Shown: piece after piece, positions 22,542-32,365 of the stretch
Layout of the letters: each line of letters opens with the position of its first letter
How positions within the stretch are numbered: the first letter of the stretch is position 1
Assembly: GCA_963970005.1 (NCBI GenBank)
Contig: CAXAMN010003558.1
Span: 1,030,247 to 1,094,246, forward strand
DNA: 64,000 nucleotides
Reading direction: 5' to 3'
Origin: Durusdinium trenchii
Taxonomy: Eukaryota > Sar > Dinophyceae > Suessiales > Symbiodiniaceae
Notes under the pieces: generated by a model
What the model was told of the DNA's origin: nothing
What the model saw: only the letters and a program-made list of their open reading frames with translations
Database searches by the model: none
Position numbers and translations under genes: made by a program

Positions 22542-22868
22542 TCAGGATGAGTCCCACTGCCAACTATCTTCTTGCCACCAGCCATAGGACCACCCATAGG
22601 GCGAGGGCGATGGGGAGGGCCTACTGTGCCAGGAAGACCAGACTGCCGACGAGGAGCTTCCCGATTCTGTCGGAGGGACCGTTCGGCGAGCTTTATTACC
22701 TGGGTTAGGGGCTTCTTGACTGTAGCCCATGTGGTCTCGAAGCGCCTGCTTGTGATTCTTGAGTTGAAGCCTGAAATTGGGGTTCCCAGTGAGCCATGCA
22801 CAGAGCTGATCCCATCGTTCTTCAGTGAAGAGTTGTATGCCATATTGGTTGTTTGGGCGATCTGCCAT
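22542..22868 (-). CDS. Conserved RWDxLCAWL-type protein (inverted copy)
   Basis: The frame reads MADRPNNQYGIQLFTEERWD, QLCAWLTGNPNFRLQLKNHK, QALRDHMGYS and, later, GNKARRTVPP before a Ser/Trp/Pro-rich end. A second copy at 42.3-42.7 kb conserves RWDxLCAWL, HKQxLRD and NKARRxVPP while the rest has diverged, so selection once acted on this protein. In both places it lies directly upstream of a UBL-LRR gene on the same strand. Its role is unknown. Confidence 0.5.
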   Translation of the reverse strand: MADRPNNQYGIQLFTEERWDQLCAWLTGNPNFRLQLKNHKQALRDHMGYSQEAPNPGNKARRTVPPTESGSSSSAVWSSWHSRPSPSPSPYGWSYGWWQEDSWQWDSS

Positions 22869-22934
22869 TTTCGGAGTGAGGGGATATCCCTTGTGGTGGT
22901 TGTCGTTGAGGACACTCAGAGACTTTGGTCAGCA

Positions 22935-23580
22935 TCAGGCGGGGAGACAGCAGGTGCCATCCTGTGCGGGCCATGGCAACACGTAGCCCAGAGCCACTGA
23001 GCCACGATAGCACTTTCTGCTTCTATGCTCCCTTGCTCGAAGTTGCCAAGCGCCGTTGCTAATCGGGTACCCCATGCCGAAGCGTCCATATCCCTTGGCA
23101 AAGGTGTAGTTGGGTTCAGCCATCATGTCCTCGTCCTCCGTAGCCTCTTCAGTGCAAACTTCTGGCGGTTCAGCAAGCCCCACTGGCACGGGGAGGGCAA
23201 GCTTGGGCGACTGTTCAGCTGACCTAGCAGTGTCAGAGGCAGAGTCTTCTTCTGCAGGCAGGTCTGCATTGAGGTGTTGGCAGTGGTCAGGTCTCGCCAC
23301 AAAGGACTTCGATACGCAGCCTCAACTGCAGAAGGGAGGGAAACGAGAAAGCTTGTCCCAAAGACGGGTCAAGGGCACCACTAAAGTAGGCTCTTTCTGC
23401 CCAGGACGTGTCCGGCATTCGGGAGTACCGGTCATAAACAATGTCCTTGGTGTGCACTCCCACACAAGCAAGGGATTGTCCTCAGCATCTTCTTCTTTTG
23501 GCCAATATCCATAACCCCTTTCACTTCCGCAGGCGTGAAGCCCTGCTGTTCCATGGCGACAACCAGGTCAGACAGCCGAT
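22935..23580 (-). pseudogene. Unknown protein segments between ORF2 and the RWD-type ORF (inverted)
   Basis: Minus frames give LSDLVVAMEQQGFTPAEVKG (about 23.5 kb), AERAYFSGALDPSLGQAFSF (about 23.37 kb) and EPNYTFAKGYGRFGMGYPIS (about 23.1 kb), each in a different frame or interrupted by stops. They are probably remnants of one continuous protein that followed the Ser/Pro/Glu-rich ORF before the inversion. The family was not recognised. Confidence 0.4.
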
Positions 23581-23834
23581 GACACTCCACACAATCCGAG
23601 TCAAAGCCTTCATGAACTGTGCAGCTCTCGTGGAGCTTGCCATTCCACCCTCGCTGAGGTACACAGGAAGTAGGGCCTTCCCAGATTGCACTGTCCTTAG
23701 AGGCTTGTTAAGATGCCAGGAAGGCATAAATGGCGAGGAGTCTGTGCAGAAGAGAATGCTTTCGCCATTTGTCCTGCTGTGCGATGGCCAGCTTGGCTGC
23801 ACATGATCCCGGACATAAGGCACGCCCCAGGTCT
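23581..23834 (+). pseudogene. UBL-LRR gene, C-terminal part
   Basis: The segment reads TLHTIRVKAFMNCAALVELA, IPPSLRYTGSRAFPDCTVLR and a degenerate end, matching 33.68-33.94 kb. It is the natural continuation of the inverted N-terminal part at 21601-22367. Confidence 0.6.
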
Positions 23835-23999
23835 CGGATGAAAACAAGGCTTTTTCTTGGCTGCAGCAAGCGATGCATTGTAGGTTCTCGTTAGGAGTCT
23901 GGGCGCGCGCCTTGGCGAGGCTAGGTAATCCTGTGACTGGAAAGGAGGACAGGCTGCTGACGGTAGAGTACGGCAAGCAAGATACGCAAGCACTAAACA

Positions 24000-24920
24000 A
24001 CCTCTTTTTGCCATTCGGACTGCAGTGAGCCAGGAGGAGTGAGAGTCTTAGCTCTTCGTTCCTAACAGGCGGGTGGTAGAGAGTGGCAATGGCGGATGCC
24101 CAGGGGGAACCTTAGTTCCCTTTGTTAAAGTCATTTCCAGTTTTGTGTGAAGAAGTACAGATACCATGCTTGGATTGTCCAAAGTTTCACCCGTTTCACC
24201 TGTTTCACACGGGCCTTGCATGCAGCCGACCACCTTTTGCAATGGTGCAGTGCTTCATAGACCTAGAAGACACCTCACTCTGTTTGCTATTGGTACCTGT
24301 GGGTGCCAATCGGTGCTGAACTGACCTTCCCTCGGGGGGAGTCTCTTCGCGCAATTCCTGCAGGCTTTCGTCGATTATGGCTGCCGCTTACGATTCTTGA
24401 TTGGTAGCATGCCACTTGTTGACTTGTAAGTGCAACCGGTTGAACGGGTTGTGCCACAAGAAAAGTCTTTTCCACGGCATGCTGCACAGCTACGCCACCC
24501 CATGTGCCAGGGATGCAATCGACGTTGAAGCATTGCGATACACCGTATTGGAGTGGTGACTTGCATCGTGACCATGATTTTGCCGCACTGGGGTGTGGCC
24601 GCTGGTCACTCATACAGGTGAAGTAAAGTCCCTTTGAAGCCTTTTTGTGACTTTGCTTAAGCACAGACCTGCGCCGAAATGCTCTTCGTTCATTAATTCA
24701 GGCCCCCTTCTAGACACTCTTTCTTGTCTCACCGGTTTCGCCCAGCACAGAGGAAAGACTACATGATGGTGGAGACTCTGCCTGTGGGCCTTTGTTTGTG
24801 GTTTTTGGGTTGTTGTTGTGGTCCTTGTTGTTTTCTCCACCATCCAACTGACTTTCCCTCCCTTCAATGATGACCTGGGCACCATGCCCACACGGCGTCC
24901 GTGCTCGTGGAAAAAAAAAA
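24000..24920 (+). mobile_element. Poly(A)-ended tail of the 7.2-kb insertion (copy b)
   Basis: The tail shares CAGGCGGGTGGTAGAGAGTG, GGGGGAACCTTAGTTCCCT and CTGGGCACCATGCCCACACG with copy c at 35.5-36.4 kb. It ends CGTGCTCGTGG plus ten A's at 24911-24920, directly against the right target-site duplication. Confidence 0.7.
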
Positions 24921-24938
24921 GGATGATGGGATGCAGAC
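24921..24938. repeat. 18-bp target-site duplication, right copy
   Basis: Identical to 17690-17707. It sits immediately after the A-run and then continues into LRR coding sequence (minus). Confidence 0.85.
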
Positions 24939-25950
24939 TTCTTGCAGCGAGGTGCATTTGAGAAAGGCTTCTTGCTCAATGATTCGTAAATTTTGGGGAG
25001 ACTGAGTTGTTGCAGCTGCGAGCAGTGCGCGAAAGTTGAGCCCAAAAGTTCACTGACACGCGCTTGGGACAAATCCACAGTTTGCAGCTGCTGGCAGCTC
25101 ACACACGCGGCCGTCCCTATCCTGTTAAAATCTGAGGGCAGATAGAGTGCAACGATGCCTGCTTCCGAAGCAGCAGTCAGGCAGACTTCGGTTAAGATGT
25201 GTAGGACCGCGCCCTTCCTCACCAAGTCGAGGCGCTGTAGGGCCGTGCATCCTTGAAACACACGGGGCCGCAATTGTGCTTGGGGGGCGAGTATATTGCC
25301 AGGGCACTGCGTCACTCCTATTTGTGTTAGGGAGCAACACTCCTCAAAGACCTTAGCGCCGAAATGTTGGCAGCCAGGGGCAATCACCACTCGTGTGGCT
25401 CGGCAGCGGCTGAAGGCACCATGCAGCAGGCTGACCACCGTGTCTGGCAGGTGGACCACTTGCAGCTGTCGACAACTTCTCCACGCAGCTTCCCCTACAA
25501 TCCGCATCCCGGTTCAACCAGAACATGACGGACTTCCGTGTGAAAGGAGAAGGCTTGCGGTGGGATTTTATCATTCCTACCACGTGGCACTCTGATTGCC
25601 TTGGCTTCCCCTTTGAGTTGCCCTTTGTGTGCTGCTTCTACAAAACATGGCTGAGCAATCACATAGTAGCAATGGTTGGCTCTCAGTTTACTCTGTATGG
25701 GGTCTGCTAGGACTTGGTGGGTGTCTATTTGCACAAATTGCAACTCACACCCAAGGGTGCTACTGCATCCCAAATAGGGGAGCTCTGCTAATACGGCATT
25801 TTCAAAGCCCCGAATGCCGGTATGCGCATTCAGATCTACCTCAATGGGCAGCTTCTCTCCTGCCAGCGTAAGGAAGGCGCAAGTCTGTGCCACCATCCCT
25901 TCTTCACTGCAGCGAGGGCTGGGCCTAGGCGTGCCAGCTGGCATGCTCAC
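24921..25950 (-). pseudogene. UBL-LRR gene, N-terminal and middle part, split by insertion
   Basis: Starting MSMPAGTPRPSPRCSEEG (start codon choice GTG or the ATG two codons on), the protein has a ubiquitin-like segment (AFLTLAGEKLPIEVDLNAHT, LGCELQFVQIDTHQVLADPI). It then has BspA-type LRR units (VGEAAWRSCRQLQVVHLPDT, FEECCSLTQIGVTQCPGN, IGTAACVSCQQLQTVDLSQA). Frame changes occur near 25.5 and 25.0 kb. It is cut at 24921 by the 7.2-kb insertion, and its C-terminal part is at 17460-17707. Confidence 0.65.
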
Positions 25951-25958
25951 TCTTGCAA

Positions 25959-25982
25959 GTCACTGGCTTGAGCCATTAGAGT
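25959..25982 (-). other. Spliced-leader-like sequence before UBL-LRR start
   Basis: Minus strand reads TAATGGCTCAAGCCAGTGAC. The last nine bases of the dinoflagellate spliced leader as I know it (TGGCTCAAG) match. The ATG of the gene follows after about 23 bases. In the frame of the gene a TGA intervenes, so this is not simply coding conservation. Confidence 0.35.
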
Positions 25983-25989
25983 TGCAGGG

Positions 25990-27230
25990 TGGGTATGTGT
26001 GGTTTCAACCAACCCTGTGGAAATTCGTGGTTTGAGAGCCACCGTTGGTGGCTAGCTGGTGCGAGAGTCTGCGAGTTCCCTCCGGGTACAGTGAGAACTT
26101 TGGAACCAACGGTCAGCACAGGGGATTGCTGGGTGGAGTCCATTTGATGATTCTGGAACTGGAATCAGTGCTTGTGAGATTGGATGCAAGAGTCAGAGTG
26201 AATTTTTTGTTTCAGGGGAGCGCATGTTCTTTGAAGTGTTTGATGAACTTCGAGCATTCTTAGCTCGAAGTACCCTTTGAATCATTCGAAGAGTCAGAGC
26301 GAAGTGTCCTTTGAAGAATTTGAACCATTTGAAGAACTTCGCGAGAATTGTCCTTTGAAGCGTTTGAATTTTTGCATGGAAGGAAGTGTTTATTTGAGTA
26401 TTTGAAGTGCAAGTGCCTGGTGGAACCAAGCGTGAACGTTTGAAGAACTTTTGTGACTCATCCTCCTCGGATGAGTAGTGGAAAGTGTCCTTTGAATACC
26501 TGGATTCACCATTGTAAAGACTCAAGGAGTCCAGATTGGAATATCAGTTCAACGAAATCGTTCGAGGGAACGATTTGGACCAACTGGCGGGAATGGAGTT
26601 TTCGCCTGAGAGAAGGTTACCAATTTTGACTTGTAGAGAAGGTTTACCGATTTTGACTTGTTTATTTGAAGTGCGAACACTTGGTGGAACCAAGTGTCGA
26701 CTGGGAACTGGAACTGTTTAAGGAAACCAAAAGGATCAGAAACAACTGAGATTGTTTCGAAGCAGTGAGGTGTGTTTTTGTCGTCCTCTGTCGATCGGAT
26801 CGCTCAAACAGGTGGTTAGCCTCGTGGTGCTCACTACCCCTCAGTGATGACATCATGGTTCGGCCACGATCCTATTTGAGGTGATCTCATGTGGACCGTT
26901 CCGTCTGAGGGGGGTAGTGATCACCGATGGTGTTCTCTACCTGTTTTTAGAGTGTGAAGATTTGAAAAGAGGAAGTTTGAACGTTGGATGTTCTTGCAGA
27001 ACGTCTGGCTCAAGAATGTGAAGAGAAGCCATCTCTCTCGTGGTCCTTGTTGGCCCTTTGTGTGTGTTTGAGTAACGACACCAGTGCCTGCGAAAAGGGT
27101 GCTTTGTGCTGTGAGGATTTGTCAGGGTGCTTTCGGAAAGTGCCAGGAACTGTGCGTTCGTGTTTCACGCTCGACTGTTGGAACTTTGCTTCTTAGGAGG
27201 TTTAGTTTGTAGAAGGTCTTTTTGGACCCT
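25990..27230 (+). mobile_element. Leader region of the copia-like element
   Basis: There is no long protein-like frame. The stretch 26.2-26.5 kb is full of degenerate TTTGAAG and TGTCCTTTGAAG motifs, GGTTTACC(A/G)ATTTTGACTTG occurs twice near 26.63 kb, and TTTGAAGTGCxAxxxxxTGGTGGAACCAAG occurs at 26.40 and 26.67 kb. It lies immediately upstream of gag and may include the 5' LTR, but with the 3' end missing no LTR pair can be tested. Confidence 0.4.
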
Positions 27231-27232
27231 GT

Positions 27233-27775
27233 TTGGGTTTAAAATTTCCGCATGGTAGCGGAGCTGTGCTAAAAGCCAGCTGCCGTGAAAACTTCTGGTC
27301 TGTGGAGGCTATGCGAGGTAGGCAAGAAGGTACGCGAAGGCGTGCTAGAGCTGGATCCCCCGAAAGAAGGTCTAGAACAGACGGAGAGGTTGAAGATGCC
27401 TGGATGGCGTATCGTGAGCGTGCGCAGCAGAGGTCTGAACTTCCAGGTCCCTTTGGTGTGTCGAGTGTAAGGCAAGAACCTGTGAGTCCTAGTCAGCTGG
27501 AGCGTGGCATTACGACAGGTGGGCCTAGTCCTGTTGGTACGGGTGTGCCTGTAGGAGGGTTTGTAGGTAGGTCTAGTCTGGTTGGAGCAGATGTACCTAT
27601 TTTCACTCCACTACGGCCTCGTCCAGGTGAACCAGGAAGTGTGGGAACGTTTTCTTCTGAGACAGCCACAGAACAACCGCAGAAGCGAACAAACTTTGGT
27701 GAGGCTGCCCCAGATGGACCCAGGAACGAACCTGGCACAGCAAGTGGACCACAACAAGGAGTGGCAAATCTAGAA
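27233..27775 (+). CDS. Copia-like gag, N-terminal part
   Basis: An open frame (possible first ATG within RGRQEG region at about 27311) encodes a Pro/Gly/Arg-rich stretch: RRRARAGSPERRSRTDGEVE, DAWMAYRERAQQRSELPGPF. It ends here only because of the 629-bp insertion. Skipping from 27775 to 28413 continues the frame without a shift (NLE to QQLTAIVQAM). Confidence 0.6.
27768..27775. repeat. 8-bp target-site duplication, left copy
   Basis: ATCTAGAA, repeated at 28405-28412. Confidence 0.7.
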
Positions 27776-28404
27776 TTATGACGTAAAATAGCAGATAAGA
27801 CAGGGGCCTCTTAAGCTCGCTTAAAGCTCGCCCAAAACTCGTTTTCAAGCTCGCTTAAAACTCGCTTGTGCTGTGCTGATGTCCAATGGAAGCTCAAGAG
27901 TCAACAGGAAAGTCCACAGCAAATTCAACTGATCATTAAAAAGTTCAAGCAAAACTCAGGGAAAGTCCAATTAAAGCTCGCGCAAAAGTAGTTTCCCGTG
28001 GCGTGAGCTTCGTGGTGAGTTCGGTGCTAGTTTATTTCGAGCTAAGCTCGCAGAAAGCTCGTGAAAAGCTCGTGCGCATTCAGTTTTTGAGCTTCGATTT
28101 GAGCTTTTGTCTAGTTTTCTTCTACCAAAGCTCGTCAAAAGCTCGTCAAAAGCTCGCGCAAAGCTCGCCCAAAACTTGCTGAGCGGGCGCTTCCCTGGTT
28201 TCCCTAGCTCCTTGAGTTTCGCTTGAGCTTTCCTTTGAACCTGTGAGTTTTGCTTGGACTTTGCCTTGAACTTTTGAGTTTTGCTTGGACTTGCCTGGTG
28301 AGAGGTGAGTTTTGGTTGGACTTTTGAAGCGAGTTTGGACTTTTTTCTATTTTTAATTTTAAGTTATAGACCCCCTTGTCTTATCTAGCTATTTTACATC
28401 ATAA
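27776..28404. mobile_element. 629-bp terminal-inverted-repeat insertion in gag (MITE-like)
   Basis: The left end TTATGACGTAAAATAGC, AGATAAGACAGGGG is matched, in reverse complement, by the right end TTATGATGTAAAATAGC, TAGATAAGACAAGGGG. An 8-bp duplication, ATCTAGAA, flanks it. The interior has no ORF but many degenerate AAGCTCGC(N)AAA units on both strands. An 8-bp duplication is typical of hAT elements, but the termini do not show the usual CA(G) start, so the class is open. Dinoflagellate introner elements have a similar layout, and removal would restore gag exactly. Confidence 0.7.
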
Positions 28405-28412
28405 ATCTAGAA
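28405..28412. repeat. 8-bp target-site duplication, right copy
   Basis: ATCTAGAA, identical to 27768-27775. Confidence 0.7.
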
Positions 28413-29789
28413 CAGCAGTTGACAGCAATTGTACAAGCAATGACAGCATTGCAGTCTCAGTTTTCTGAACAGCATGCAGTCTTAGAGCGAAGACTAGTTG
28501 CAGTCGAAGACGGTCGTTCTCGGGGATCTGGCCTTGATGGTGGTTCGAGGTTTGGTACCCAGTACAGGGGTAGTGGTCAATCTGGTTCTTTGGATTTCAA
28601 CAGAGTAGGGAGCCCAATACGCACAAGAACTGAAGAGCACCAACCGCGTAGAACGCGTGAGTCTAGCGGAGATAGGGATGTTTTCAGCAAATCGGAGAAG
28701 TGGTTGCCACAACCGCCTGAACCAAAGGTGTCGACTTGGGTGAATAGAGAGGCAGAGATCGAAGGATTCTTTAGTTACATCCAAGCACTTCGAGCTTGGT
28801 CACAACTTGCGTCAGACAAAATGGCCACAGAAATCCAACAGGCCATCAGGTGGAGGTCGGAAATTGTGACAAGTACCCTCACGGTAGGACAGCAAGGCCG
28901 TTCAGCAAGGCTGTTTGCGTTGCTGAAGGTAGCATTCTCGGCGCATCCTCGCATAGATTCGCTAATCAGGGCGTACGAGGCAGGTTGCGCAATTCACAAT
29001 AGTCCGTCGAAACCTTTTGGTTCGTGTGGGTATGAGCTGTTGAGAATTTTAGCGTTGGAGTTTTCACTCCGAACACGGACAGAAGCAATCTGTCTGCGAG
29101 CAGAACTGTTGAAGAAGGAGTTTCGTGTAGACGCTAAGAGCTTGCACGTCGTGTCAGACCTGGTTCGCGTGATCCAGGTTGCAGTAAGCAAGTTTGAAAG
29201 ACTCATCGAAACACTTCCGCCGGAAGTAGAAAGGAGTGACTTAAAGGTTGGACCTTCGGATTTGGCACTACTGTTCATTAGGAATCTTCCTCATGAAGCC
29301 AAGCAATATGTGTTGTTGCACAGTGAAAGTGAATCATGGGATTCGTTGCAGTCAGCCGCACTCAAATACGAGAGACAGCAAAGACTTTATGTGGAGTTAG
29401 GTGCTTTTTCGAAACGCCTTGTGAATGAAGTTGCAGTCACTGAAACAAACGAAGACGAAACGTTTGGTTTTTCAGAAGATGTGTCAGCTGTGCAAACTGG
29501 TTGCAGTCGATGTGGAAAAAAGAACCATGACAGTTCGACTTGCAAAACGGATTTGACAAAAACCTCATGTTTTAAGTGTGGTTTGAAAGGGCATATCGGT
29601 AGAAACTGTAAGACTCAGGGCAAGGGAAACAAAGGTCAAAAGGGAGGCAATGATGGAAAAGGTTCTCAGGCTGATCCCAAGTCCAAGGCCAAGGCCACAC
29701 CCAAAGGTAAAGGAAAAGGGAAGAGTGGCAAGGGTTCTGGGGGGAAAGGCAAAGGGAAAATGTACGAGGTTGGTGATGAGCAAAGGTGA
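28413..29789 (+). CDS. Copia-like gag, main part with CCHC zinc knuckles
   Basis: The frame encodes a retroelement capsid: WVNREAEIEGFFSYIQALRA and LLRILALEFSLRTRTEAICL belong to the helical capsid region, and two zinc knuckles follow near the C-terminus (CSRCGKKNHDSSTC and CFKCGLKGHIGRNC), the second a perfect CX2CX4HX4C. A Gly/Lys-rich tail ends the protein (GKGKGKSGKGSGGKGKGK). It overlaps the protease frame by about 140 bases in a different frame, so pol is probably expressed by frameshift. The frame is intact over 1.37 kb. Confidence 0.8.
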   Translation, partial: QQLTAIVQAMTALQSQFSEQHAVLERRLVAVEDGRSRGSGLDGGSRFGTQYRGSGQSGSLDFNRVGSPIRTRTEEHQPRRTRESSGDRDVFSKSEKWLPQPPEPKVSTWVNREAEIEGFFSYIQALRAWSQLASDKMATEIQQAIRWRSEIVTSTLTVGQQGRSARLFALLKVAFSAHPRIDSLIRAYEAGCAIHNSPSKPFGSCGYELLRILALEFSLRTRTEAICLRAELLKKEFRVDAKSLHVVSDLVRVIQVAVSKFERLIETLPPEVERSDLKVGPSDLALLFIRNLPHEAKQYVLLHSESESWDSLQSAALKYERQQRLYVELGAFSKRLVNEVAVTETNEDETFGFSEDVSAVQTGCSRCGKKNHDSSTCKTDLTKTSCFKCGLKGHIGRNCKTQGKGNKGQKGGNDGKGSQADPKSKAKATPKGKGKGKSGKGSGGKGKGKMYEVGDEQR

Positions 29790-30660
29790 GACAGGTGGTG
29801 AGTCACTTGCGATGCCTCTGCTTGGTGGTTGCTTGTCAGAGCCATGCGAATGTGAGTTTGACCTGGTCTTGGAGGAGTCCATGATGTCAGGGTCAATGAG
29901 TCCGTTGAGCCTTTCTTTTGGATTGATGTGTCCTGTTGCTGATGATGGGTGCAGGGATGTGTCCTGGTATGATGGCTTGGTGTGTCGTCCATTGCCATGC
30001 GAGCCATTGCTGTCTTCCAGCGTGTCGTTTGCTTCAGATGACCATGGATGGTGGCTGGTTGACTCTGGAGCGTCGGTGACGGTGCTTTGTCAAGATGCCC
30101 TCAATTTCTTTGAGGTGTTGGACGAGGAAGAGGTCCCAAAAGGCCCCCGTTTTTATGCAGCAAATGGATCCCAGGTGGCAATGAACAAGAAGGTCACTGT
30201 GCGAGCTTTCATTGAGATGGAAACCAAACAAGGTGGGCAGGTGATAAGTGAAATCAAACTGTCAGCCTTAGTGGGAGAAACAAAGAACAACATTCTTTCA
30301 ACAACGCAGTTGGTGAATAAGGGTTGGCATTTGGAGTTGAACAAAGTGTCCAAACTTGTTCATAATGAATCTGGAAGTTTTGCAGTGTTGACCACTTGGT
30401 CAGGGTGTCCTTGGGTTAGATTGAGAAAAACGAGAGACGAAGACATTTCAGAACTTCGAATTGTCAGTAAAACGGGTGAAACGAAGACACTGGCAGTGCT
30501 GAAAGAAACAGAAGTGGATGAAATGCACAGAGCAAGAGGTCACATACCGTATGATCCACACTGTGCGATTTGTCAGCGCACACGTGGAGTGAGCCAGCAT
30601 CGGAGGAAACCAGAAGGAGGTGGCTCGATCATTGAGCTATCAGCAGATTTTTTTTCTTGA
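29790..30660 (+). CDS. Copia-like pol: aspartic protease and integrase zinc domain
   Basis: The frame (open from 29650) contains WWLVDSGASVTVL, a retropepsin active site (DSGA), and the downstream ILSTTQLVNKGWHLEL typical of copia proteases. It then has the integrase zinc finger HRARGHIPYDPHCAICQRTR (H-X4-H, C-X2-C) and the start of the integrase core, IELSADFF with its first catalytic Asp. It ends in a stop just after a run of eight T's (30650-30657), where a one-base change would keep it open into the next segment. Confidence 0.75.
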
Positions 30661-32365
30661 GAGGGTCTAAGTTTTTGCTGATCTGTGAGCAGTTTTCTCG
30701 AATGATCGGTTGTGTGTACATGGATCCTAGCACGGATGTTGTCCGAGCGTCAGTGAACAAGTGGCTCTTGGAAATGGGTTGCTTGGGAAATGAAGGGATC
30801 TTGAACGTGTTCACAGATGACGAAGTTGCAGTCGGAGCGGTTTTCTTTCACCTAGGTGTTGGAAAAGACGTAAAGGTGTCGAAGGACCCCCACAGTCTCA
30901 GGCTATGAATGGTCTAGCTGAGAGATCGGTGAGAGCTATCAAAGAATCGTTTTTATGCGTGTCGGAAGAACTCAGACAGAAGGGGTTAGAGATCTGTGAG
31001 TCTGGAAAATCGGTTGCAGTCGCACTGGAATATGTTTGTTTCATGATGAACATGCATGCTTCAGTTCATGGTTCTTCAAAGACCCCACAAGAGTTTTTAT
31101 CTAGTAAGAAGATGTCAGCTCCTACAACTTCAGCCTTTGGAGCTGTCGTGCTGTGTGAACTCCCAGCGTCGTTGCAGTCAGAGGCGAGGCCGAGGTTTTT
31201 GGAAGGCGCATACTTGAGACCTGAGTTCAACAGCTTGGGTTGTGTGTGCCGGATCTTGGTGGACGGAGTTGTGAAAGAAGTGAGACCAAAGTCAATCAAG
31301 TTGGTCCTGCCCTTGAGGTGGGAGCCCGTGTTGCTGGTTGATCTTGTGAAGCCAATTGAAAGTCCTGGCCCCGGAGTCCTGAGGGATTCTGAGCCTGGAG
31401 AAGCTGTTGGAGAAAGTGTTCGTGACGGCCCAGTGAGATTGAGTCTTGAACCTCCCACTGAACGTGCAGTGTGTCCCAAGTCTGGTCCTCCTTTGTCTTG
31501 GTTTAAAGAGTACGGGTTGTTCACAGAGTGGTGTGCAGCATGCCGGGCAATCAAATCAGGGCTTGGAAGGCAAGGCAAAAGTCATTCTGCTTCGTGTTGC
31601 GCCAACTATGTTCGTTGGCTGAAAGGTCAGCGTGAGGTCATGTCTGAGAAGTCTATGTCGGCTGGAGCGGGATCTGATCCTGTTGGGTTGGCTGGACACG
31701 ATGATGAAGAGAGAATTGGAGGTGGAGAACCGCCAGACTGGTGGTTCGATGCCAATGGAGGGTACACCTCTGAGTGTCCAGCTTGCTCGGCGTTGGAACT
31801 TGGCCAAAGTACCAGTGGTTTGAGGCATTCGGATGGATGTCGTGCGAGGTTTTCCCGGTGGTTGAGGGAGTCTCGTTCTCGAAGGGTGTCAGAGCCACCT
31901 TTGCCGAGCGCTGGAGGTTTCTTTGTTCTTGAAGAGGTCCATGAAAGTTTTGAGTATACCCCATCACTCCCCCCTGAGGATGGTCAGGACATGGATCTTG
32001 ATGATTCTTTTGGGGTTTCATCTAAGGGAGTGAAACGAGCTGCTGAAACGACACTGGAACCAGAAACTGTCGAAACGGAAGGCCCTGAGGGTTCTCGGGG
32101 ATCTAGGAAACGGCAGTTAGAAACAGAAGACATGGACATGGTTTCAGTCGCGGACGATGGGTGTCAAGTGTTTTCTCTGAACGGCTTGGACAGGGTTTGG
32201 TCGAGCCCAGATGTTGTCTTTGACGTGGCTGGGAGAACGGACAGTGTTGTTTTTAGAGGGTCTTCAGGGTTTGAAGATGTGACTTTAGATGGTAAGGTTT
32301 TGAGGGTTTGGAAACCGGACCATGGGATTGATGACACGACTTCGGAGATCCTCATGGGGATTTGA
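30657..32365 (+). pseudogene. Copia-like integrase core, C-terminal region and linker, frameshifted
   Basis: FLLICEQFSRMIGCVYM and ILNVFTDDEVAVGAVFFH supply the second catalytic Asp. After a shift near 30.88 kb, MNGLAERSVRAIKESF supplies the catalytic Glu. A long variable region follows with CxxC pairs in two related repeats (WCAACRAIKSGLGRQGKSHS and ECPACSALELGQSTSGLRHS), each followed by an R-W-L segment (YVRWLKGQ, FSRWLRES), a duplicated zinc-binding-like module unusual for copia integrases. Confidence 0.7.

Larger units (their letters stand above)
21601..23580. other. Inverted segment inside the 7.2-kb insertion
   Basis: All recognisable coding sequence in this interval lies on the minus strand, while that on both sides within the element is on the plus strand. 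Turning the interval around joins FVYLPVQI to HRLSDLVVAM in frame at one edge. At the other edge it joins EVLL to TLHTIRVKAFMNC in frame, restoring the LRR sequence seen intact at 33.66-33.72 kb apart from two missing codons. Confidence 0.7.
17708..24920 (+). mobile_element. 7.2-kb poly(A)-ended insertion carrying a helicase and a UBL-LRR gene
   Basis: The unit is bounded by a perfect 18-bp direct repeat and ends in ten A's, the hallmarks of insertion by target-primed reverse transcription. In order it carries a superfamily 1 helicase (broken), a Ser/Pro/Glu-rich ORF, an internal inverted segment, the end of a UBL-LRR gene, and the shared tail. No reverse transcriptase is visible, so it was probably mobilised in trans, for instance by LINE machinery such as that at the left end of the window. 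Five further tails of the same type lie in the window. The split LRR gene outside it is its target site. Confidence 0.75.

Noticed and set aside
21601-23580. Twin-priming inversion
   Set aside because: Twin priming inverts the 5' part of an insert. Here the inverted piece is internal with plus-strand sequence on both sides.
17708-24920. Helitron origin for the helicase-bearing unit
   Set aside because: There is an 18-bp target duplication and an A-tail. Helitrons make neither, and no Rep domain is visible.
25990-27230. 5' LTR of the copia-like element
   Set aside because: The element is truncated in reverse transcriptase, so there is no 3' LTR to compare, and I could not identify a primer-binding site.
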